Source: Bacillota bacterium
Lineage (GTDB): Bacteria; Bacillota; Clostridia; Lachnospirales; Lachnospiraceae
Direction: 5' to 3'
Assembly: GCA_023420935.1 (NCBI GenBank)
Contig: JAEZUR010000146.1
Span: 1 to 21,724, forward strand
Length of the DNA stretch: 21,724 bases
The notes beneath the pieces are model-generated. The model searched no databases, was not told where the DNA came from, and saw nothing but the letters and a program-made list of their open reading frames with translations. Positions 4,920 through 12,504 of the stretch are shown one piece after another (the first letter of the stretch is position 1; the number at the start of each line of letters is the position of its first letter). Position numbers and translations under genes: made by a program.

Positions 4920-7493
4920 CTATTGTGCTGGAGTTATGGTGAAAGTATAACCATCAGAAATCTCAGCATAATATATCTCATAATTTTTAAAAGTTGATAT
5001 TAAATAATCTTCGTCTTCTGGAAATTTAAAGCTTTCTTTTAATAAATCTTTGTCAGATGAGCTAAGGCTACCATCTAATAATTCAAAACATTGAGTTATA
5101 AATTTTTGCCCTCGTTTATCATCTGTATCAGATACTCTGATTTCAATTATTTGATCTGTAACAGTGTCTGTGGTCAATTGAACATAATCTGTGTAATTAT
5201 CTTCGTTATACCAGGTATGTGTTGTGGTATAGTAAGTGTTCTCATATGGATAATTCTCATCCACACTACCAGAAACGTTATTGTACATAGTCGGTTCTTG
5301 GGCAGTAAGATCAGATTTATAACAATCTTTCACTAATTGCTCAAAGCCCTTTAAAATACTAGTAGCAGTAATGTTCATATGAGCATATCCAGTAGAGCCT
5401 TCACCTGCGGCCATAATGGTATCATAATCAACCTCATAACTATAATAACCACTCTCATCAGGTTCAACTCCTTCTGGAAGTTCACCCTTAACTGCTTCAG
5501 AAGTGGTCTCAGGAGTATCTACTGTAACTTCAGAAGTGTCTTCAGAAATGACATCCAGACTTTCTGCTTCTTTGAGGGAACCACCATAACTATTCATGAT
5601 GGAACTAATATAATCATTTAAGCCTTCGATATTTAGAATAGATTGAATATTTGCTAGGAAACTTTCCACATCAGCGTTGCTTGTATATTCATCCATTTCG
5701 GTTAAGAAATCATAGGAATCTTTCTTATCTGGTAAGTCAAAGTCTTTGAAATCTGTTTCTTTTGTGCTCATGTCAACACTAACAGCTTTGTCTTTACCGT
5801 TTAAAAGAACGAATGAAATATCTTGTTTGTCTTTTTCAGCATCCGCAGATAACTTAATACTATAAACACTTAGCAGATCACTAGTTATGGTGGCTTCACC
5901 ATTAAAATATCCTGCTTCTTTATTTACAAGTTTAAAATCTTCATAAGAGATATCAAAATCATAATTAAAGGTTCCATCTTCAGTGACACTCAATGTGGCA
6001 TCACCAGAATATGCTTTTCCTTTATTGCTAGTAGTTCCTTCCAATGAGGCATATTCAATATCATTAGAAGTAATCCAAGCCTTGTATCCAGTGTCGGAGG
6101 ATTTTGTGGTCTTTACAAAACCAGTATCAACACTATCGCCTTCAACCTCAGCATGGAATTCACGTCCTATGATAATCCCTTTGTTGTTTACCCAGACTAC
6201 CATTTCAACGGGTTCCTCTAAAGAACTTGTATCGGAGAGATCTTCTAAACCAGCCAGAACTAAACTGATAGCAGCTTCATATTCTTTTTCGGTTGCTAAG
6301 TCGCTATCTTCGCAAAGTTCAATAATTTCTTTATCATCTTTAGCCTTCTCAAGTATAACGGTTAGCATATTAACAAGGTCTTCTTGGCTTAATGATACTA
6401 TGATTTTGGTGTTTTTAGTAGAAATGTCACCAGCTTCTAATTTAGCTTTTTTCTTTAATGAAACATCAGAAATTTCATTAATAGCAAGATTTCCATACTT
6501 TTTAAGCATGGTATTTAATAACTTATCGGATAGTAAACCTTCAGTAAATAATTTCCTTATAACTTTATCAACTTTTGCAGTAGCAACATCGTTGTTATTA
6601 GCTAAAGAGTCCTGATTTAGTATTAGATAGTCATTACTCAATTCCTTAATCTGAATGTATGTATCATTTGTTGCTACGTCTGCAAAGACATTCAGTGTTG
6701 CTAATGTCTTATTATCATATAAATACTCTATGGTAGATTTACCTTTACCAGATGTTACAGCAGAATCTACATTAGCTTCAATTGTTTTTACTTCACCAAT
6801 CCCTAATGCAGCAGTGATGTCTTTTGATACATTAATTTTAATATTAGACTTTAACGCTTTCTCAAGGTTTGATTTTTTTCCGTCTTTTTTTGTATAAATT
6901 TCGAATGTTTTACCATAAACTTCAGTAATAGCATTAATACTTCCGTTCATATTAGCTTTTTCAACCTTGGCATAATATTTAGCTGGGCTCATAGTTGCTA
7001 ATGCAAATGCATTGGAAAGTGTCGGTATTGTCATAAAAGCTACTATTATTAGGAAGATTGCTACAAATCCTCCAGCAATAATAAATAACCACACAGGAAC
7101 TTTGGAACGGGGCATAGTCGCAGAACTAGATCCAGTTTCATAGGTTGCTGGTTTATATTGTTGTTGACTTTGCATGATTTGATTATTATAGTCAACACCA
7201 ACAGGAATGGTATCTTGATTATTTGTATCAGTTGGATTAGCTTCATCTTCATTATCTTGATTAAAAGAATCTGAAGACTCAAGTTCAGGTTCGTTTTCTT
7301 GCTTAATTGAATCTGAAGGGTCTGACACGGATGTAGCGTCTTGGTCGTTCATATCAGGAGTATCATACTCCGTTGTAGTTTCTTGATCATAGGTTTCAGC
7401 TGGATCTGTCCCGAAACTCTGGTCTTCATAGTTTGTAGTATCTGGTTCAGGTGTAAACTCTGGACCACTGTTGTTTGAATCAAAATCAGACAT
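4920..7493 (-). CDS. Large single-span membrane protein with acidic cytoplasmic tail, function unknown
   Basis: The protein has 857 residues. AAGGGG lies about 6 bases before the ATG, and a near-consensus promoter lies about 100 bases upstream. Residues 1-130 are low-complexity and very acidic (rich in Asp, Glu, Thr, Asn, Gln), hence probably disordered. Residues about 131-155 (VPVWLFIIAGGFVAIFLIIVAF) form one membrane span, and the acidic tail should stay inside. Residues 160-640 form a large outer region with repeated beta-rich stretches. A Ser/Thr/Glu-rich linker (about 641-675) leads to a C-terminal domain of about 180 residues. No cysteine pairs, catalytic motif or cell-wall anchor is visible. 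This layout resembles many clostridial proteins of unknown function; I assign no family. Its smaller neighbour shares the plan. Confidence 0.75.
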   Translation of the reverse strand: MSDFDSNNSGPEFTPEPDTTNYEDQSFGTDPAETYDQETTTEYDTPDMNDQDATSVSDPSDSIKQENEPELESSDSFNQDNEDEANPTDTNNQDTIPVGVDYNNQIMQSQQQYKPATYETGSSSATMPRSKVPVWLFIIAGGFVAIFLIIVAFMTIPTLSNAFALATMSPAKYYAKVEKANMNGSINAITEVYGKTFEIYTKKDGKKSNLEKALKSNIKINVSKDITAALGIGEVKTIEANVDSAVTSGKGKSTIEYLYDNKTLATLNVFADVATNDTYIQIKELSNDYLILNQDSLANNNDVATAKVDKVIRKLFTEGLLSDKLLNTMLKKYGNLAINEISDVSLKKKAKLEAGDISTKNTKIIVSLSQEDLVNMLTVILEKAKDDKEIIELCEDSDLATEKEYEAAISLVLAGLEDLSDTSSLEEPVEMVVWVNNKGIIIGREFHAEVEGDSVDTGFVKTTKSSDTGYKAWITSNDIEYASLEGTTSNKGKAYSGDATLSVTEDGTFNYDFDISYEDFKLVNKEAGYFNGEATITSDLLSVYSIKLSADAEKDKQDISFVLLNGKDKAVSVDMSTKETDFKDFDLPDKKDSYDFLTEMDEYTSNADVESFLANIQSILNIEGLNDYISSIMNSYGGSLKEAESLDVISEDTSEVTVDTPETTSEAVKGELPEGVEPDESGYYSYEVDYDTIMAAGEGSTGYAHMNITATSILKGFEQLVKDCYKSDLTAQEPTMYNNVSGSVDENYPYENTYYTTTHTWYNEDNYTDYVQLTTDTVTDQIIEIRVSDTDDKRGQKFITQCFELLDGSLSSSDKDLLKESFKFPEDEDYLISTFKNYEIYYAEISDGYTFTITPAQ

Positions 7494-7586
7494 TTGTTTC
7501 CCCTTTTCTCATACAATTTCTAACGTTTTAAGCTAATTTCAGTAAAATTAGTATATACACGTTTATTGATAGTGTTACAGTATAAA

Positions 7587-7615
7587 ATGATATCAGATAC
7601 TAAAAATGATGTCAA
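7587..7615 (-). promoter_or_regulatory. Near-consensus promoter of the 4920-7493 gene
   Basis: On the minus strand: TTGACA (7615-7610), 17-base spacer, TATCAT (7592-7587). The predicted start near 7580 gives a leader of about 85 bases. It is the strongest promoter match in the window. Confidence 0.75.
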
Positions 7616-7706
7616 TAATTAACAAAAATAAGGTTGTATTGTTACGAAAAATAGTATAAAAAAAGGATTAAATAAATATAAATTCCATAAATCCCTTGAC
7701 CCAATA

Positions 7707-7715
7707 TGCTATAAT
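7707..7715 (+). promoter_or_regulatory. Extended -10 promoter of the ABC transporter transcript
   Basis: TGCTATAAT at 7707-7715. No good -35 lies 17 bases upstream; TTGACC at 7696-7701 is too close. The predicted start is near 7722, just before the first 32-nt hairpin at 7723. Confidence 0.6.
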
Positions 7716-7978
7716 ATGGAAAGCAGTTTCACTTGCTCGCAAGGGTGAAACTGTAAAAACCAATGAGGCCATCTTTAAGGCCGAATATGGAAAGCAGTTT
7801 CACTTGCTCGCAAGGGTGAAATTGCAAAACCAATGAGGCCATCACTAAGGCCGAATATGGAAAGCAGTTTCACTTGCTCGCAAGGGTGAAACTGCAAAAA
7901 CCAATGAGGCCATCACTAAGGCCGAATATGGAAAGCAGTTTCGCCTGATAGGGTGAAAGCAGTTTCACTTGCTTGCAT
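7713..7978 (+). repeat. Tandem repeat array in the leader of the ABC transporter genes
   Basis: There are three units, 7713-7783 (71 bp), 7784-7853 (70 bp) and 7854-7924 (71 bp), then a degenerate partial unit to about 7978. Each unit holds hairpin A, 32 nt (7723-7754, 7794-7825, 7864-7895): a 10-bp stem of GCAGTTTCAC with GTGAAACTGC and a TTGCTCGCAA top. Each also holds hairpin B, GGCC-8 nt-GGCC. Unit differences in the stem of hairpin A give G-U pairs rather than mismatches (ACTGT in unit 1, ATTGC in unit 2). The array lies wholly within the predicted 5' untranslated region, and no ORF is supported. Spacers are not unique as in CRISPR; the repeats are contiguous. Confidence 0.9.
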
Positions 7979-8013
7979 ACATAAATCCCATAATGTGAAA
8001 GAGGAATGATAAA

Positions 8014-8718
8014 ATGAGTTCATTTGTTGAGATGAGAAACGTGGTAAAAGAGTACAAAATGGGTGAGGTATCCATTAAGGCCACAGATGGAATAGATTTT
8101 CATATAGAAAAAGGAGAATTTGTTGTAATCATTGGACCAAGTGGTGCAGGAAAAACAACAGTACTTAATATTCTTGGAGGAATGGATAAAGCAACTTCCG
8201 GTGATATAACGGTAGATGGAGTTGATATTGGGCGTTTTAATGGAAGAGAATTAACCACATACCGAAGATATGATATTGGATTTGTATTTCAATTTTACAA
8301 TCTAGTTCAAAATCTAACGGCACTTGAAAATGTGGAACTTGCCCTACAGATTAGTAAAGATCCTCTAGATGCGAAATCGGTATTAGAAGAGGTAGGCTTG
8401 AAAGATAGGTTATATAACTTCCCAGCGCAATTGTCAGGAGGAGAGCAACAAAGAGTTGCCATTGCTAGAGCACTAGCTAAGAATCCTAAGCTACTATTGT
8501 GTGATGAACCAACGGGTGCACTGGACTATAATACAGGAAAAGCAATTTTAAAATTATTACAGGACACTTGCCGGGAAAAAGGGATGACAGTGGTAGTTAT
8601 TACTCATAACTCTGCTTTGGCACCAATGGCTGATCGTGTGATTAAAATCAAGAATGGTAAAGTTAGTAAGATGCAGCAAAATGAGAATCCTGTATTGGTT
8701 GAGTCAATTGAGTGGTAG
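8014..8718 (+). CDS. ABC transporter ATP-binding protein (MacB/LolD type)
   Basis: A 234-residue ATPase that would power the permease encoded just downstream. The Walker A motif is GPSGAGKTT with Lys47; the signature is LSGGEQQR (140-147); Walker B is LLLCDEP with Asp164 and Glu165; the switch His is His198 in ITHNS. The phrase GFVFQFYNLVQNLTALENVELAL is typical of the LolD/MacB/FtsE branch, whose partners are FtsX-type permeases and which extrude or extract substrates rather than import them. GAGGA (8001-8005) lies 8 bases before ATG. The leader carries the tandem hairpin array, so regulation at the RNA level is likely. The permease frame follows within about 20 bases, so the two are co-transcribed. 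The substrate is unknown; antimicrobial peptides or lipids are possible. Confidence 0.93.
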   Translation: MSSFVEMRNVVKEYKMGEVSIKATDGIDFHIEKGEFVVIIGPSGAGKTTVLNILGGMDKATSGDITVDGVDIGRFNGRELTTYRRYDIGFVFQFYNLVQNLTALENVELALQISKDPLDAKSVLEEVGLKDRLYNFPAQLSGGEQQRVAIARALAKNPKLLLCDEPTGALDYNTGKAILKLLQDTCREKGMTVVVITHNSALAPMADRVIKIKNGKVSKMQQNENPVLVESIEW

Positions 8719-8737
8719 CAGGTAGATGGGAGTCATT

Positions 8738-11700
8738 GTGAAAAGAAAAGCATTAATAAAAGAATTTTTTATTGAAATAAAAAAAAGTTTTAGTAGATTT
8801 ATTTCTATATTTTTAATTGTCGCGTTAGGAGTTGCATTTTTTGCAGGAATTAGATCTGCCAAGCCAGACATGCGTTTATCTGCAGATCAATTTTATGATC
8901 AAAGCAATCTAATGGATATCAAAGTACTTAGTACCCTTGGTCTTACGAAAGATGATGTGGAGGCACTTAGTAAAGTCGAGGGTGTGAAAGAAGTTCAGCC
9001 TGCATATTCTGCAGATGTGCTATGTGCCACACCAGATGATGAACTTGTAGTAAAGATGATGTCTGTTCCTGAAAATGTGAATAAAGTATTGATGAAATCA
9101 GGAAGAATGCCTGAGAATAATTCAGAATGTATTGTAGATGAAGCGTTTCTATTAAATACTGGTTACACGCTAGGTGATAAAGTAAAGTTACAATCTGGCA
9201 CGGATGATCCGTTGCCTGATACATTAAAATACAACGAATATACCATTGTCGGCAGTTGTATCACATCGTATTATCTATCTGTTAATAAAGGAAGTAGCGC
9301 AATTGGAAATGGTGATATCAATAGTTTTATAATGGTAGAGGAAGATGCATTTAATATAGAAGCATATACCGAAATCTATGTAACCGTTGACCAGGCAATA
9401 CAGTTACTAAGCTATTCAGAAAAATATGATGATCACGTATCAGACGTAGTCGATCGTATCAAGAATCAGCTTAAGGAGAGTAGAGAAAAAGCCAGATATA
9501 ATGAAATAGTACTTGAGGCTAATGAAGAGATAGCTGATGCAAAAGTAGAATTAGCCGATGCAAAGGAAGAAGCGGAGCAAGAACTTGCCGATGGCAAGAA
9601 GAAGATAGATGATGCAGGAAAAAAGTTAACCGATGGGAAAGATGAGATAAGTAAGAATGAGAAGAAGTTAGAGGATGGAAAACAAGAGATTGCTGATGGA
9701 AAACAAAAAATTGCAGATGCTTGGAAAACGCTTAGCGAGAAAGATACGCAGCTTTCTGAAGCCAAAGAGAAAATGGAAGATGGTGAAGCACAACTTTTAG
9801 CTGGCAAGAAAGAATATAATAAAAACAAAAAAGCGTATGATGATGGCGTTGCTAAGATTGCAGAGGCCAACAAGCAACTTGAGACTCAGGAGCAAGCTTT
9901 AATTGCTGGAGAGAAACAGCTAGAACAAGCAAAACTTACACTAGCAGAACAAGAACAGAATCCAACTTTACCAGCAGATACCATTGCTGCTATGAAAGCT
10001 ACTATTGCTGCGAAAGAAATTGAACTTACAACAGGAAAGACGCAATTAGCAGCAGCAAAAACAGAATTGGACAAACAGAATACTGCTTTGCTTGAAGGTA
10101 AGCCGGCTCTTTTGGCAGCTAAAAAACAATTAAGCGAAGCGGAGAAAAAGTTAAAAACATCAAAAGAAACTCTAACCAGCGGGGAGCAAAAGCTTGCCAA
10201 AGGAAAAGCAGAACTTCAAAATAAGGAAGCAGAATTAGACAAGGCTGAACAAGATATTAAGGATGGAGAAAAAGAATTAAAGAAGGCAAAGAAAAAAATT
10301 GCCGATGGAGAAGAAAAGTTAGCTGATGCAACGAAAGATTATGAAGAAGGAAAAGCAGAGGCTGATACGAAGATAGCAGATGCGGAAGAGGAAATAGCAG
10401 ATGGAGAACAAAAAATAGCAGATATTAAAAAGGCTAAATGGTATGTTCTTGACCGTAATTCCTTACAAACGTATGTGGAATTTGGCCAGGATTCGGATCG
10501 AATTGGTGCAATAGGAGAAGTATTCCCAATTATATTTTTCTTGGTTGCTGCGTTGGTTAGCTTGACAACTATGACAAGAATGGTAGAAGAGCAGAGAACG
10601 CAGATTGGTACATTAAAAGCACTGGGATATAGTAAAGGATCCATTGCGATAAAATACTTGGGATACGCATTTTTGGCAACCTTAGGTGGAAGTCTTTTTG
10701 GTGGTATTATTGGATGTATGATATTGCCGCGAATTATAATTACAGCATATCAGATTATGTATAAAAATCTTCCTGTTGTGGTAACCCCAGTGAATCAATA
10801 TTACGTCACTATGGCAGCATTCATAGCCATTGCTTGCGTGCTCACGGCAACCACATCAGCATGCTTTAAAGAATTGGCTACTTCACCGGCAGAACTTATG
10901 AGACCTGCAGCACCGAAGCTAGGAAAACGTGTATTCTTAGAGAGAATTCCGTTTATTTGGAATCGAATGAATTTTACAATGAAATCAGCGGTACGTAATT
11001 TATTCCGTTATAAGAAACGTTTCTTTATGACAATCTTTGGTATTGGTGGTTGTATGGCACTTATGTTAGTTGGGTATGGTGTAAAAGATTCCATTGCCTC
11101 CATCACGGATTTACAATATAATCAGATTCATATTTTTGATGGTACAATTCAAATAAATGAAGATGCATCAGATAGTGAAGTGGATGAATTAGTTAAAACT
11201 TTGGATCAGGATAATAGAATCAAGGATTATAAATACCAATACCAAAGTTATGTAGATGCCGCTTCAAGTAAAAAGGAAGTAACAGCAGCAATAACCGTAT
11301 TAGAAGATGTAAAAAATATAAATCAATTTATTCATTTTAAGAATCGCCTTACCAAGGAAAATTATATTCTTGGGGAAGATGGCGTAATGATAACAGAAAA
11401 ATTAGCAAAGCTGTTAAAGTTAAAGGTTGGTGATAAGATATCAATCAAAAATGGTGATACAAAACGTGTGGAAGCACCGATAACAGCTATTACAGAGAAT
11501 TATGTACAACATTATATTTATATGACCCAGTCATTTTATAAGGAGTTATATGGAGAAAAGGTGGATTACAACCAGATTATTTTTATAGACAATGATCTAA
11601 GTGTAGCACAACAAAATCAGTTAGAAGAAGATTTATTAATTAACAACTCTATAAGTAGTATTTCTGTTTCTTCTGATGTAAAAGGTAGCTTTGGAGATAT

Positions 11701-12112
11701 GTTAGGAAGTCTAGACATAGTAATTCTTGTACTTATTATATCTGCCGGCGGGTTGGCTTTTGTAGTATTATATAACCTCAATAATATAAGCATTAATGAG
11801 AGAAAAAGAGAACTGGCTACGATTAAGGTACTGGGATTTTATGATATTGAAGTATCTGAATATATTTATAGAGAAAATGTAGTACTTACTTTTTTGGGTA
11901 TTATAGTTGGAGTGTTTTTAGGTTTATTCCTTCACCATTATGTTATAGTTACTTGCGAAGTTGATATGATTATGTTTGGCCGAATCATAGAGATTAAGAG
12001 TTATATTTACAGTATTATGCTGACATTTTTATTTGCACTATTAATTAATTTATCCATGCATTTTAAATTAAAAAAAGTAGATATGGCAGCATCATTAAAA
12101 AGTATAGAATAA
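8738..12112 (+). CDS. FtsX-type ABC permease with long coiled-coil insert
   Basis: The partner of the ATPase at 8014. GGGAG (8728-8732) sits 5 bases before GTG 8738; the in-frame ATG at 8726 is the alternative but has no well-spaced site. Numbering from 8726 (1128 aa): span 1 at about 23-45; an outer MacB-like domain to about 230; an almost uninterrupted Ala/Glu/Lys/Asp coiled coil at about 235-570, built of phrases such as ADGKQKIADA; then FtsX-type spans at about 598-620, 645-668 and 692-715. The second half holds a span at about 766-785, an outer domain, and the final FtsX unit with spans at about 993-1015, 1045-1065 and 1090-1112. Motifs RTQIGTLKALGYS and KRELATIKVLGF are the paired FtsX coupling regions. 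The coil would project outside the cell. An intrinsic terminator follows. Confidence 0.9.
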   Translation: MKRKALIKEFFIEIKKSFSRFISIFLIVALGVAFFAGIRSAKPDMRLSADQFYDQSNLMDIKVLSTLGLTKDDVEALSKVEGVKEVQPAYSADVLCATPDDELVVKMMSVPENVNKVLMKSGRMPENNSECIVDEAFLLNTGYTLGDKVKLQSGTDDPLPDTLKYNEYTIVGSCITSYYLSVNKGSSAIGNGDINSFIMVEEDAFNIEAYTEIYVTVDQAIQLLSYSEKYDDHVSDVVDRIKNQLKESREKARYNEIVLEANEEIADAKVELADAKEEAEQELADGKKKIDDAGKKLTDGKDEISKNEKKLEDGKQEIADGKQKIADAWKTLSEKDTQLSEAKEKMEDGEAQLLAGKKEYNKNKKAYDDGVAKIAEANKQLETQEQALIAGEKQLEQAKLTLAEQEQNPTLPADTIAAMKATIAAKEIELTTGKTQLAAAKTELDKQNTALLEGKPALLAAKKQLSEAEKKLKTSKETLTSGEQKLAKGKAELQNKEAELDKAEQDIKDGEKELKKAKKKIADGEEKLADATKDYEEGKAEADTKIADAEEEIADGEQKIADIKKAKWYVLDRNSLQTYVEFGQDSDRIGAIGEVFPIIFFLVAALVSLTTMTRMVEEQRTQIGTLKALGYSKGSIAIKYLGYAFLATLGGSLFGGIIGCMILPRIIITAYQIMYKNLPVVVTPVNQYYVTMAAFIAIACVLTATTSACFKELATSPAELMRPAAPKLGKRVFLERIPFIWNRMNFTMKSAVRNLFRYKKRFFMTIFGIGGCMALMLVGYGVKDSIASITDLQYNQIHIFDGTIQINEDASDSEVDELVKTLDQDNRIKDYKYQYQSYVDAASSKKEVTAAITVLEDVKNINQFIHFKNRLTKENYILGEDGVMITEKLAKLLKLKVGDKISIKNGDTKRVEAPITAITENYVQHYIYMTQSFYKELYGEKVDYNQIIFIDNDLSVAQQNQLEEDLLINNSISSISVSSDVKGSFGDMLGSLDIVILVLIISAGGLAFVVLYNLNNISINERKRELATIKVLGFYDIEVSEYIYRENVVLTFLGIIVGVFLGLFLHHYVIVTCEVDMIMFGRIIEIKSYIYSIMLTFLFALLINLSMHFKLKKVDMAASLKSIE

Positions 12113-12118
12113 AATTCA

Positions 12119-12164
12119 TTAAAACCACAGAAAATAGGGTACGTATATTGTCTGTGGTTTTTTG
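12119..12164 (+). terminator. Intrinsic terminator of the ABC transporter transcript
   Basis: AAAACCACAGA (12121-12131) pairs with TCTGTGGTTTT (12151-12161), followed by T. It lies 9 bases past the permease stop. Confidence 0.85.
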
Positions 12165-12300
12165 TTATAAATTTATCGAAAAGGATTTAGGAAAATAGTC
12201 ACAAAATCTTCAAAATATTTGATTTTGTCTAATAAAAACTCAAAAATTCCCATAATAAATATTGATTATTACATAAACGTATAAAGAACAGGCAGAAAAA

Positions 12301-12317
12301 TACGAAAACATTTCGTA
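12301..12317. promoter_or_regulatory. Perfect dyad TACGAAA-ACA-TTTCGTA, possible operator upstream of cellobiose phosphorylase
   Basis: A 7-3-7 inverted repeat lies about 100 bases upstream of the cbp -35 box. The 340-bp gap (12165-12504) is very AT-rich; besides this dyad and the promoter I see only short palindromes (AGGAATTCCT near 12341, TACATGTA near 12365) and no ORF or RNA gene. Confidence 0.35.
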
Positions 12318-12415
12318 AGTAAATTTAAGGATTGAGAAAGGAATTCCTAAAGATTTCGCATAAATACATGTATATTATACAAGTAAGTGCCATTAATTTT
12401 GTTTATTAATACTAA

Positions 12416-12444
12416 TTGAAATAAAAACAGAGGTATATTATAAT
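12416..12444 (+). promoter_or_regulatory. Near-consensus promoter of cellobiose phosphorylase
   Basis: TTGAAA (12416-12421), 17-base spacer, TATAAT (12439-12444). The predicted start near 12451 gives a leader of about 54 bases ending in AAAGGAGA (12491-12498). Confidence 0.75.
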
Positions 12445-12504
12445 AAATTCAAGTTAATAAATAACGAAAATTTTAGTTTAATAGTTAAGTAAAGGAGAAT
12501 AAAT

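Noticed and set aside
5983..6615. 210-residue plus-strand frame opposite the large membrane protein gene
   Set aside because: It is a shadow of the minus-strand gene, without promoter or ribosome binding site, and the minus frame has a strong start and continuous protein character.
7696..7715. TTGACC as the -35 partner of TATAAT before the ABC leader
   Set aside because: The spacer is only 8 bases; the TGC extended -10 is the better explanation.
7713..7978. CRISPR array
   Set aside because: The whole 70-71 bp units repeat, without unique spacers between short repeats, and no cas genes are near.
9466..10644. Minus-strand open frames opposite the permease (135, 104 and 101 residues)
   Set aside because: Their Ser/Ala/Phe-rich low-complexity products are the antisense of the Ala/Glu/Lys coiled coil; no ribosome binding sites were found.
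12270..12290. cre (CcpA) site near AAACGTATAA upstream of cellobiose phosphorylase
   Set aside because: Too few matches to the cre consensus on either half.
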